NCBI GenBank assembly: GCA_950071955.1
Contig: CATMOC010000031.1
Span: 1-14,298, forward strand
Source of the DNA: an uncultured Mesorhizobium sp.
Lineage (GTDB): Bacteria; Pseudomonadota; Alphaproteobacteria; Rhizobiales; Rhizobiaceae
Direction: 5' to 3'
DNA: 14,298 nucleotides
Each line of letters starts with the position of its first letter. Within the stretch, counting starts at the first letter, position 1. Positions 7,571 to 14,154 of this stretch are shown in pieces. A model generated the notes under the pieces. That model searched no databases. It was not told the origin of the DNA and worked only from the letters and a program-made list of their open reading frames with translations. Made by a program: the position numbers and the translations under genes.

Positions 7571-7968
7571 GGCGGGCACCGATGGGAAGGGAGAGAACGC
7601 CGGTGAGATCGTCCGGCAGGAGGTGATTATCCCGCTCCGGTCGCGCCGGACATGCGAAACTTGTCACCGTCCCAAGACCTGCTGACAGCATCGTGTCAGC
7701 AGACCGCGCGTGCCGGACAAAGCGATGCGCCGCGTCCTTAATCCGTTGCCAGAAAAGGCGGCAGCGGCGCCGAGTTGCCGTTCTGGCGAAACATCAGTTC
7801 GCGCGAATGTGAACGCGCATCGTCCCGCGCCGGCGGGGCGTCGCTTTCCAACGGCGGCTTTTTACCTATCATCGTCGGCGAGGGTCTTCCGGCGCAGGGC
7901 CTTGATCGCTCCGCGCCTTGCGGAACAACGCCGCCAGTGCCGAAGGCCTGCTGGATGGAGCAAGGCTG
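7571..7968. other. Divergent intergenic region between lysE-type and DUF1194 genes
   Basis: This 398-bp stretch has no credible gene. It should hold the promoters of both flanking genes. Visible elements are the 24-bp inverted repeat at 7679-7702 and a weak plus-strand -10-like TATCAT at 7867-7872 without a convincing -35. A longer minus-strand open frame starting inside the DUF1194 gene enters it but looks like a high-GC shadow. Confidence 0.6.
7679..7702. repeat. Perfect inverted repeat, 9-bp arms, 6-base centre
   Basis: CTGCTGACA (7679-7687) and TGTCAGCAG (7694-7702) are exact reverse complements around GCATCG. It lies about 109 bp before the lysE-type ATG. It has no T tract, so an operator for a dimeric regulator is more likely than a terminator. 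The regulator is unknown. Confidence 0.55.
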
Positions 7969-8859
7969 ATGGACCACGATCCGAACGTCTCTTCGCCGGA
8001 TGAACGCCGCCCCATCGGGCGCGCGTTGCGGGCTGCCGCGACCGGCCTCCTCTTCCTTCCGCTCGGATCCGCCGCCGCGTCCGCGCAGACCGCGACACAT
8101 CCCGAGGACGATGAGGTCGTGGACGTCGAACTCGTGCTCGCGGTCGACGTGTCGCTTTCCATGTCGCCGATGGAACTGGAGATCCAGCGCGACGGATATG
8201 CCGCCGCACTCGTGCACGAGAACGTCGTCCAGGCGATCCGCGACGGCGTGCACGGCAAGATCGCGGTGACCTATTTCGAATGGGCGGGCGACTTCACGCA
8301 GCGCATCGTTGTGCCCTGGACCCGCATCGGGTCGCTGGGCGAGGCCGAGGCCTTCGTCGAGCAGATGACGGCCACGCCGCCGCGCAGCGCCCGCCGGACG
8401 TCGATCTCGGGCGGGCTCGCCTTCGCCGAGGGTCTGTTCGAGGACAACGGCTTTCGCGGCATGAAGCGGGTGATCGACATCTCCGGCGACGGGCCGAACA
8501 ACCAGGGTGCCCAGGTCGACGTGACGCGCGATGGCATCGTGGAAAAGGGCATCACGATCAACGGCCTGCCGCTGATGACGCGCAGCGGCTTCTCGACCGT
8601 CTACGACGTGAAGGACCTCGACATCTATTACGAGAACTGCGTGATCGGCGGGCCGGGGGCTTTCGTCATCCCGGTCAACGACTGGTCGCAGTTTCCCGAG
8701 GCGATCCGGCGCAAGCTGGTGCTGGAACTCGCCGGCCTCGTTCCCGCGCCACGCGAAAGGAGCGGGCCGCCGGTGCAGCTGGTCGCCGCCACGGCGGACT
8801 ACGACTGCCTGATCGGCGAGAAGATATGGCAGAACCGCTCGCGCATATGGGAGAATTGA
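7969..8859 (+). CDS. Exported DUF1194 (VWA-like) protein
   Basis: The product is 296 residues. DUF1194 proteins are alphaproteobacterial, resemble von Willebrand A domains, and have no settled function. After a polar/basic start, residues 17-40 form a signal-peptide-like segment (RALRAAATGLLFLPLGSAAASAQ) with a plausible AxA cleavage near 38-40. The MIDAS-like metal site is visible: D60-x-S62-x-S64 (DVSLS), T144 in RRTSISGG and D174 in ISGDGPNN. Two later cysteines (C224, C280) could form a periplasmic disulfide. ATG at 7969 is chosen because GGAG lies eight bases upstream and the signal peptide follows; a TTG at 7918 would add 17 residues. It converges on the GlxA-type regulator gene. No operon partner is evident. 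Confidence 0.88.
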   Translation: MDHDPNVSSPDERRPIGRALRAAATGLLFLPLGSAAASAQTATHPEDDEVVDVELVLAVDVSLSMSPMELEIQRDGYAAALVHENVVQAIRDGVHGKIAVTYFEWAGDFTQRIVVPWTRIGSLGEAEAFVEQMTATPPRSARRTSISGGLAFAEGLFEDNGFRGMKRVIDISGDGPNNQGAQVDVTRDGIVEKGITINGLPLMTRSGFSTVYDVKDLDIYYENCVIGGPGAFVIPVNDWSQFPEAIRRKLVLELAGLVPAPRERSGPPVQLVAATADYDCLIGEKIWQNRSRIWEN

Positions 8860-8865
8860 GCGGAG

Positions 8866-8890
8866 GCTGCGCCCTGGCGCAGCTGTTCTG
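8866..8890. terminator. Hairpin between convergent DUF1194 and regulator genes
   Basis: GCTGCGCC (8866-8873) and GGCGCAGC (8876-8883) are exact reverse complements, followed on the plus strand by TGTTCT. The apparent two-base loop would open to four or more in practice. It sits seven bases after the DUF1194 stop. The T tract is poor, so the call is tentative. Confidence 0.4.
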
Positions 8891-8914
8891 GCCGGTACGC
8901 CGCGTATTGCAGGT

Positions 8915-9913
8915 TCAAGCCGCCAGCATCTGCTTGCGGTCGTTGCGTTCCTGTTGGGGGGAGCGGGCGTAGAGTTCGCGGTAGCATTTGGAGAAGTGCG
9001 AGGCGGAGACGAAGCCGCATGCAACGGCGACCTCGACCACCGGCAGCGAGGACTGGATCAGGAGGTGGCGCGCCCGGTCGAGGCGGACCTCCAGATAGTA
9101 GCGCGCCGGGGAGCGGCCCATCTCCTGGCGGAACAGGCGCTCGATCTGGCGGCGCGAGAGGCCGACGCCATCGGCGATCTCGATCAGCGACAGGGGTTCC
9201 GAGAGGTTCGCCTCCATCAGTTCGATGATGCCGAGCACTTTCGAGTTCTGCACGCCGAGGCGGGCGCGCAGCGGCAGGCGCTGGCGGTCGGTGGGGCTGC
9301 GCACGCGGTCGGTCAGCATCTGCTCGCAGACTCGGTTGACCAGGAGTTCGTCGAAATCCTCGCCGATCAGCTTCAGCATCATGTCGAGCGAGGCCGTGCC
9401 GCCGGCGCAGGTGTAGATGTTCTGGTCGACCTCGAAGAGATCGGCGAACACGTTTGCCTTGGGAAATTTCTCCGAGAAGCCCGGGAGGTTTTCCCAGTGG
9501 ATGGCGCAGCGCTTGTTCGAGAGCAGCCCGGCCGACGCCAGCACGTGGGCGCCCGTGCACAGCCCGCCAATGGCGACACCGCGATTGTATTCCTCGCGCA
9601 GCCAGGCGAAGGCCGTGCGGTTGGAATACTTCTCGACATCGATGCCGCTGCAGACCACCACCATGGACGGGCGGTCCGGACCGCCCATCTTGCGGCGTTC
9701 CTCCTCGAGCGAGGTATCGACGGCGCATTCGACGCCGTTCGAGGCGCGGACCGGCCTTCCGTCCGAACTCGCCAGCCGCCAGCGATAGGCGTCATGGCCG
9801 AGCATCCTGTTGGCGATGCGCAACGGTTCGAGGGCCGTGGCGAACGCGACCATGGTGAATTCGGGAATCAGAAAGAAGACCAGGGATCTCTTGACCGACG
9901 CTTTGGCGTTCAC
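8915..9913 (-). CDS. GlxA-family transcriptional regulator (DJ-1/PfpI plus AraC HTH), GbdR-like
   Basis: The product is 332 residues. Residues about 10-190 form the DJ-1/PfpI amidotransferase-like sensor domain, with GGLCTGAHVLASAGLL at 116-131 containing the elbow cysteine C119. Residues about 225-318 hold two AraC helix-turn-helix units (LIEIADGVGLSRRQIERLF and VVEVAVACGFVSASHFSKCYR). GbdR, which responds to glycine betaine/dimethylglycine, and CdhR for carnitine share this architecture. Proximity to a DMGDH-like gene supports a related role, but the ligand is inferred. The start is GTG at 9913 with a purine-rich GGGG-x4-AAAG stretch before it; no internal Met is compatible with the fold. 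A good sigma70-like promoter lies upstream. Confidence 0.88.
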   Translation of the reverse strand: MNAKASVKRSLVFFLIPEFTMVAFATALEPLRIANRMLGHDAYRWRLASSDGRPVRASNGVECAVDTSLEEERRKMGGPDRPSMVVVCSGIDVEKYSNRTAFAWLREEYNRGVAIGGLCTGAHVLASAGLLSNKRCAIHWENLPGFSEKFPKANVFADLFEVDQNIYTCAGGTASLDMMLKLIGEDFDELLVNRVCEQMLTDRVRSPTDRQRLPLRARLGVQNSKVLGIIELMEANLSEPLSLIEIADGVGLSRRQIERLFRQEMGRSPARYYLEVRLDRARHLLIQSSLPVVEVAVACGFVSASHFSKCYRELYARSPQQERNDRKQMLAA

Positions 9914-9971
9914 TTTCTGCCCCGCGAGAACCGAGTGATTGGCCGGCGATCAGATGTCGCTTTCAGAAAAA

Positions 9972-10001
9972 ATTGTCATCCGGAATGGCCGGCACTGTCA
10001 A
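9972..10001 (-). promoter_or_regulatory. Sigma70-like promoter for the GlxA-type regulator
   Basis: On the minus strand, a perfect -35 TTGACA (10001-9996), an 18-bp spacer and GACAAT (9977-9972, four of six bases of TATAAT) give a predicted start near 9965 and a 5' leader of about 50 bases before the GTG at 9913. Confidence 0.5.
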
Positions 10002-10077
10002 CGGTTCGCAAGCGCGGCGGGAACAAATAAACCTTCGTTTCGAACGCGGGTGCGTGCGCAGCCACAATACCAAGGCA

Positions 10078-10103
10078 CCCGCGGGACCGGTTCGGTCCGC
10101 GGG
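10078..10103 (-). terminator. Hairpin after the 45-aa small gene
   Basis: CCCGCGGGACCG (10078-10089) and CGGTCCGCGGG (10093-10103) pair as an 11-bp stem with one bulged G and a GTT loop. It lies 34 bases past the stop of the minus-strand small gene. The following minus-strand bases (TGCCTTGGTATTG) are only modestly T-rich. Confidence 0.5.
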
Positions 10104-10137
10104 CGCTTCATTCCACCAGTTCCGATGTGTCGTTCTA

Positions 10138-10275
10138 TCAGCCGAGCGTGTAGCCGAGACGGGCGGCAGCCACCGCACCGGTCTGGCCGGGCATGGTGCG
10201 GCCAAGGCGCTGGCGCTCGAGTTCCGTCCCGATGGTGGACGGACGGCGGGTGAACATGCGGGCAAGAAACTTCAT
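10138..10275 (-). CDS. Small hypothetical protein, 45 aa
   Basis: The product begins MKFLARMFTRRPSTIG and ends AAARLGYTLG. It is basic, with no membrane segment and no family I recognise. GGAG lies six bases before the ATG at 10275, making this the likely start; an in-frame ATG at 10287 would add four residues but would place the GGAG inside the coding region. A GC-rich hairpin follows 34 bases after the stop. It is the outermost of three small SD-led genes on the minus strand beside a LysR regulator. Coding status rests on the Shine-Dalgarno, the terminator and the company it keeps. Confidence 0.5.
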   Translation of the reverse strand: MKFLARMFTRRPSTIGTELERQRLGRTMPGQTGAVAAARLGYTLG

Positions 10276-10578
10276 GATGATCTCCATGCAAACGTGGTTT
10301 CGCGGGTCGTCCTTCGCGCAATGGAGCGGGCGGCTCGTGTGAGGCTCATATAGGCTTCGCGGTGGGGTTCGGCACCCGGAAATGCGAAGCGGAACGCATG
10401 AAATGCGACATCGCCCAATTCCGGTACTTCCGGCCGAAAAGCCTTTTGATTACAGTCGATTGATGCGTTGCATGCCGGCCGGCGCTGGCGCAATTGCGCC
10501 ATCATGCGGGTCTGCTGGCCGGACATGCCGCCGGCGCGGCGTCATCCGCGTCGGCAGCATCGGTTCGGTCGGATCATG
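10276..10578. other. Intergenic region between two small minus-strand genes
   Basis: This 303-bp stretch has no supported gene. It should contain the 3' end signal of the DUF1127-like gene and the promoter of the 45-aa gene; a TATATG -10-like sequence on the minus strand near 10351-10346 is the only hint. The 16-bp palindrome at 10486-10501 lies here. A 144-residue plus-strand frame crossing this region overlaps the DUF1127-like gene antisense and is not credible. Confidence 0.5.
10486..10501. repeat. Perfect 16-bp palindrome
   Basis: TGGCGCAATTGCGCCA is its own reverse complement with no loop. It has no T tract. It could be a binding site for a symmetric dimer or simply the hinge of a small RNA structure. 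Confidence 0.4.
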
Positions 10579-10758
10579 TCAGTGCCTGGACCAGTCATGG
10601 CTGACGGGGCGGCCGATCTGCGCCGTGAAGCTATCGGGCCAGCCGATATCCTTGCGCAGTTCGGCGGGCATGGCGCCGATCATTCTTTCGGTGCGTGCGA
10701 TCTCGCGACGCTGCCTGTATTCGCGGGCCAGGTGGCCTATGGTTCCGATGATGGACAT
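10579..10758 (-). CDS. DUF1127-like small protein, 59 aa
   Basis: The product is 59 residues, starting MSIIGTIGHLAREYRQRREI, with ELRKDIGWPDS at residues 33-43. The arginine-rich helix followed by L-x-x-DIG is the DUF1127 (YjiS-like) signature. In Agrobacterium, DUF1127 proteins have been linked to RNA handling and phosphate/carbon physiology. In Brucella, the LysR regulator VtlR activates small DUF1127-type genes, and a LysR gene stands nearby here. AAGGAG lies seven bases before the ATG at 10758. It follows the 51-aa gene by 84 bases, so the two may be co-transcribed. Assignment is by motif and size. Confidence 0.72.
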   Translation of the reverse strand: MSIIGTIGHLAREYRQRREIARTERMIGAMPAELRKDIGWPDSFTAQIGRPVSHDWSRH

Positions 10759-10842
10759 TGTCTTCTCCTTGATTTCGGCGGGACCGACGATCCTGCCTTT
10801 TCGATGCTTCAGTTAAGTCTTTCGTGTTTCGGTTCGACTGCG

Positions 10843-10998
10843 TCAGAAGCGTGGATGGTTTCGGAACGGGCGGTCGCGCTGAAACGCGGTGCGCCGTTCG
10901 AGGTGCTGCTCCGGAACGCGGTTCCCGGTGCGGGACGAGGGATCGTGGAAGCGGGTGAGGCCCTCCACGAACAGGCCATAAGCTGTGACGGGTAGCAT
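10843..10998 (-). CDS. Small hypothetical protein, 51 aa
   Basis: The product begins MLPVTAYGLFVEGLTRFHD and ends RPFRNHPRF; it is basic and aromatic-rich in its second half. I recognise no domain. AAAGGAG lies about eight bases before the ATG at 10998. It is the first gene on the minus strand of the divergent lysR promoter, so it is placed to be the direct target of that regulator, with the DUF1127-like gene 84 bases downstream. The same frame stays open upstream to 11067, but no Shine-Dalgarno supports a longer form. Confidence 0.5.
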   Translation of the reverse strand: MLPVTAYGLFVEGLTRFHDPSSRTGNRVPEQHLERRTAFQRDRPFRNHPRF

Positions 10999-11054
10999 GA
11001 GGGGGCTCCTTTCTCCTCTTCGTTTACCCTTGCGACAGCTTGACTTTGCGCCAG

Positions 11055-11104
11055 TCTCATAGTTCAATCAATCGAAATGGAATGATCTCATGGATCAATC
11101 AATC
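11055..11104. promoter_or_regulatory. Tandem 19-bp direct repeat in the lysR divergent promoter
   Basis: TCTCATAGTTCAATCAATC (11055-11073) and TCTCATGGATCAATCAATC (11086-11104) agree at 17 of 19 positions. The repeats start exactly 31 bp apart, close to three helical turns, so both copies present the same DNA face. They lie between the 51-aa gene and the lysR ATG at 11120. This fits LysR-type tetramer binding and autoregulation, which is inferred. Confidence 0.65.
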
Positions 11105-11119
11105 TGAACGGAACCCACC

Positions 11120-12019
11120 ATGAACGCACCGCTCAATCATCCCATGCCGCTGCTCGAACTCGACGTGCTGCGCACCTTCGTGGCGATCGCCGACACGGGC
11201 TCGTTCACGGTCGCGGCCTCGGCCGTGTTCCGCACGCCGTCGGCGGTGTCGATGCAGATCAAGAAGCTGGAGGAACAGCTCGGGCGCTCCGTCTTCCGGC
11301 GCGACGCGCGCGCGGTGTCGCTGACCATCGACGGCGAGATGCTGCTTGGCTATGCGCGGCGCATGCTGGCGATCAATCGCGAGGCGGTGTCGAAATTCAT
11401 CGTGCCGGACATCAGCGGCGTGGTGCGGCTGGGTTCGCCGGACGATTACGGCGAGCGTGTGCTGCCGACCGTGCTCAAGCGCTTCGCGCAGTCGCACCCC
11501 TCGATCGCGGTCGACGTCGTCATCGACCAGAGCGCCAGCCTGCGGCGGCGCCTCGAGGACAGACGGCTCGACATCACGCTGATGACCAACTCTTTCAAGA
11601 CGCTCGCGCCCGACGCCGAGGTGCTGCTGACGGAGCCGATCGTATGGGCGGGCGCCAAGGGGGGATGCGCGCACATGCGCGAGCCGCTGCCGGTGTCGCT
11701 CTGGGAAGAAGGCTGCGCCTGGCGCGCGGGTGCGCTCGAGGCGCTTGGACGGGGGGGCAGGGAGTATCGGGTCGCCTACATGAGCGCCCACACGGCCGGG
11801 CAGCGCTCGGCCATCCTGGCCGACCTGGCAGTGGCGCCGCTGCCGAAATCTTTCGTGGCGGGCGACCTCGTGGTGCTGGGAGAAGAAGACGGGCTGCCCG
11901 ACATCGGCTCCTATAACCTGGTCATGGTCGTAGCGCCCGATGCCTCGGCGCCGGTGCTTGCAGCGGCGGACCACATCAGGGCGACCTTCGAGGCGTTCAG
12001 GGAGACCGGGCGGTTCTGA
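11120..12019 (+). CDS. LysR-family transcriptional regulator (VtlR/LsrB-like)
   Basis: The product is 299 residues, the standard LysR length. The N-terminal winged HTH is LELDVLRTFVAIADTGSFT (12-30) through AVSMQIKKLEEQLG (42-55). The effector domain starts near 95 (ISGVVRLGSPDDYGERVLP) and contains EEGCAWR at 196-202. This resembles the alphaproteobacterial subfamily containing Brucella VtlR and Sinorhizobium LsrB; orthology is not established. GGA lies eight bases before the ATG. It is divergent from three small genes, one DUF1127-like, an arrangement echoing the VtlR regulon, and a tandem repeat lies in the shared promoter. The effector is unknown. Confidence 0.88.
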   Translation: MNAPLNHPMPLLELDVLRTFVAIADTGSFTVAASAVFRTPSAVSMQIKKLEEQLGRSVFRRDARAVSLTIDGEMLLGYARRMLAINREAVSKFIVPDISGVVRLGSPDDYGERVLPTVLKRFAQSHPSIAVDVVIDQSASLRRRLEDRRLDITLMTNSFKTLAPDAEVLLTEPIVWAGAKGGCAHMREPLPVSLWEEGCAWRAGALEALGRGGREYRVAYMSAHTAGQRSAILADLAVAPLPKSFVAGDLVVLGEEDGLPDIGSYNLVMVVAPDASAPVLAAADHIRATFEAFRETGRF

Positions 12020-12024
12020 TAAGG

Positions 12025-12056
12025 CGCGGTCCGCCTATTCGGCGGGCAGGACCGCG
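12025..12056. terminator. Inverted repeat between convergent lysR and esterase genes
   Basis: CGCGGTCC (12025-12032) and GGACCGCG (12049-12056) are exact reverse complements, with an inner GCC/GGC pair around TATTC. The right arm lies in the last codons of the esterase gene. There is no T tract in either direction, so a terminator role is plausible but weakly supported. Confidence 0.3.
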
Positions 12057-12988
12057 ACGGTTGCTGCGGCGGGAGCGCGGGCGGGTTTCGGCATCTCGTG
12101 CTTGCGCAGGAATTCGACGATGCGGTCCTTCGCTCGGCGCGCCTCGATGGTCTCGATCAGCGGCCAGACGTGGTACATGCCCTCTTCGACGACGAGTTCC
12201 ACGTCGACGCCGGCCTCCAGCGCCGCCTCGGCGAAACCCATCGTACCCGAGCAGAGCAGGTCGCGCGTGCTGGTGAAGATCAGGGTCTTCGGCAGCACCG
12301 ACAGGTCGCCGTAGCGCGGGCTGATGCGCCAGTCCTTCACGTCGATGCCGGCGCAGTAGATCCTGATCGCCTCCTCGCCGCCCGGCACATCGAGCCAGGG
12401 ATCCTGGCAGGCCGCCTCGGTCATGGCCTCGGTTGCCGCCATGTCGAGGCCCGGGGAGATGAGGACGTGGCGGCCGGGCAGGGGCAGGCGCTTTTCCGCC
12501 GCCATCATCGTCAGCACGACAGCCATGTTGCCGCCGGCGGAATCGCCCATGAAGACAACGTCGCTCGCCCTGGTCTGGCCGAGTACGGAGCGGTAGGTCG
12601 CCATGGCCATGCGGAACATGTCGTGGAAATCATGCTCCGGGGCGAGGGGATAGATCGGCACGGTAACGCGCGCGCCGGTGCGCTCCGCGAGATCGGCGAT
12701 CAGCTTCCAATGATAGCTCGTGATCTCGAAGCAGTAGGCTCCACCGTGGAAATACACGATGTGGCTCGCAGAGCGCTGCCCGGGGACGACGTCGTAGACC
12801 GGATGGCCGTCGATCTCACGCCGTGTAATCGCCACGCGGCGCGCCACCGAAGCCGGCGGCAGATGGGTCTGCCGCTGCCTCGACCGGGCAATCCAGTCGT
12901 GCAGCCCCTGGGCGCTCGCGAACCCCTTCTTGCGGGTGAGCTTCAGATAATGACCAACCAGACGGCTCTTCAGGCTCGGCATCGACAT
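12035..12988 (-). CDS. Alpha/beta hydrolase of the HSL (acetyl-esterase) family
   Basis: The product is 317 residues from ATG at 12988 (MSMPSLKSRL). HSL-family esterases hydrolyse short acyl esters in the cytoplasm. The oxyanion-hole motif is HGGA at residues 81-84 (usually HGGG), the nucleophile elbow is GDSAGG at 148-153 with S150, the acid is probably D243 in TSTRDLL, and the catalytic His is H273 in YHVWP. The start is uncertain: a TTG at 13012 follows a GGAGGGG run by a few bases and would add eight residues, while the ATG has only a weak ATCGGA. It lies downstream of the RamA-like fragment on the same strand and converges on lysR. The substrate is unknown. Confidence 0.86.
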   Translation of the reverse strand: MSMPSLKSRLVGHYLKLTRKKGFASAQGLHDWIARSRQRQTHLPPASVARRVAITRREIDGHPVYDVVPGQRSASHIVYFHGGAYCFEITSYHWKLIADLAERTGARVTVPIYPLAPEHDFHDMFRMAMATYRSVLGQTRASDVVFMGDSAGGNMAVVLTMMAAEKRLPLPGRHVLISPGLDMAATEAMTEAACQDPWLDVPGGEEAIRIYCAGIDVKDWRISPRYGDLSVLPKTLIFTSTRDLLCSGTMGFAEAALEAGVDVELVVEEGMYHVWPLIETIEARRAKDRIVEFLRKHEMPKPARAPAAATVAVLPAE

Positions 12989-13098
12989 TCCGATCGCTAC
13001 GGGATCAATCAAGACCCCTCCGCGGAAATCGTCAAGCCCGATCAATATCCTGGACGGCAGCCGGCTTCCGACGAAAGGCTTCCGTCAAACGACGACGG

Positions 13099-13746
13099 TC
13101 AGCTTCGGTTCCGGCGCGCCGCCCGTTCCTCGCGCGACCTGCGTCGCGGCGTCGCCTCGTCTCCGGCGTCGTCGCCGCGCGGGGAGTGCTCGGGCAGCGC
13201 GACCGCCGCCGCCAGGTGAGGGAACGGATCCACCTTGTTGGGCAGCGCCATGGCGTTGACGAAATGCTGCTGGAAGCGCGGCTCGAGCGCCGTCTCGATC
13301 TTGTCGATACGGCGTACCGTCGCCTCGATCTCGCGGCGGTAGTCGCGGTTGAGCAAAGCCATCAGGGCGCCCGTGCCGGCGGCGTTGCCCACCGCCTTGA
13401 CCTCCGACAGGTCGCAGTCGGGAATGAGCCCCAGAACCATTGCGTATTTCGGATCGATGAAGGATCCGAATGCGCCGGCGAGCCGGATCGTGTCGACGTG
13501 GTCGACGCCGAGCTTTTCCATCAGGAGCTTGATGCCGGCATAGAGCGCGGATTTGGCGAGCTGGATGGCCCTCACATCGTTCTGCGTGACCGAGATCTCC
13601 TGCTTGCCGGCGTGGAGAAGGTAGGAATAGGTCCGGCCAGTCTGGCGGATGCGGTGTGTCCTTGCCGCCAGGCTCCCGTCGACGACGCCGTCCTCGGAGA
13701 TGATGCCCGCGAGGAACATCTCCGCCACGACCTCGATGATGGCCGA
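13099..13746 (-). pseudogene. C-terminal fragment of RamA-like ASKHA (DUF4445) corrinoid activator
   Basis: From the first recognisable residues (SAIIEVVAEMF, in a frame open only back to a stop at 13756-13758) to the stop at 13099 there are about 215 residues of a protein family normally over 600 residues long. Visible hallmarks are IIEVVAEMFLAGII, LGVDHVDTIRLAGAFGSFID, VLGLIPDCDLSEVKAVGNAAGTGALMALL and the IDKIE-x-ALEPRFQQHFVNAM tail. RamA-type proteins use a 2Fe-2S domain and an ATP-driven ASKHA domain to reduce Co(II) corrinoid proteins of methyltransferase systems such as trimethylamine or glycine betaine demethylation. The ferredoxin domain and ATPase front half are absent. A GTG at 13728 could serve as a start only formally. 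Truncation coincides with the junction at 13733-13746. Confidence 0.8.
13733..13746. other. Junction between RamA-like and MFS fragments, 14-base shared stretch
   Basis: TCGATGATGGCCGA reads S-M-M-A-D in the MFS frame on the plus strand and S-A-I-I-E in the RamA-like frame on the minus strand. Both are good matches to their families at this point. To the left only the RamA-like gene makes sense; to the right only the MFS gene does. This is a join at microhomology, either in the genome or in the assembly. Confidence 0.65.
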
Positions 13747-14074
13747 CGTGACCGATCACGCTGCGAGCAAGGGCGGCAAGCAGACCGAGGGGCTGTTCTT
13801 CGCCGGCTATTTCTTCCTCCAGAAGGCGATTTCGGGGATCGGGATTTTCCTTTCAGGGCTGATCCTCGGCCTCGTCGGCTTTCCCGAGAATGCCCAGCCC
13901 GGCGCGGTCGACCAGGACGTGTTGATGCGCCTCACCCTGTTCTACGCGGCCGCGCTCGTCGTATTCGGCCTGGCGGCGGCCTGGTCGTATCTGCGTTTCC
14001 CGCTGGGACCGGTGGCGGGGGTCGATCCGCAAGGTCTCGACCGCGTGATCGACGCCGCGGGCGAGGAAGTTTAA
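13733..14074 (+). pseudogene. C-terminal fragment of an MFS (GPH/MelB-type) transporter
   Basis: About 113 residues survive, starting SMMADVTDHAASKGGKQTEG. The S-M-x-ADV-x-D followed by K/R-x-EGLFFAG is the signature of the GPH sugar:cation symporter branch of the MFS (loop between TM helices 10 and 11 region). Hydrophobic segments follow (FLQKAISGIGIFLSGLILGL and LTLFYAAALVVFGLAAAW), then a short cytoplasmic tail ending at TAA 14072-14074. A complete protein would have about 450 residues and 12 helices, so roughly three quarters is missing. The same frame is open back to 13649, but that part is antisense to the RamA-like gene and not related. The transported substrate cannot be inferred. Confidence 0.75.
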
Positions 14075-14154
14075 CCGCTCGCTTAAATCGAGGCTTGCGC
14101 CAGCGCGCTCGCGCTTCCAAACACGCGGGCAACTTATTTCAGGAGAGGACCGAC

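Noticed and set aside
7738..9024. A 428-residue minus-strand frame opposite the DUF1194 gene
   Set aside because: Low-complexity R/H/D-rich composition, no domain, overlaps two well supported genes on opposite strands.
12098..13219. A 373-residue plus-strand frame opposite the esterase and RamA-like genes
   Set aside because: Shadow frame; the minus strand carries the catalytic motifs HGGA, GDSAGG and YHVWP.
14071..14086. Second CtrA-like box before the acyl-CoA dehydrogenase gene
   Set aside because: The two TTAA elements are eight, not seven, bases apart and the first overlaps the stop codon of the MFS fragment.
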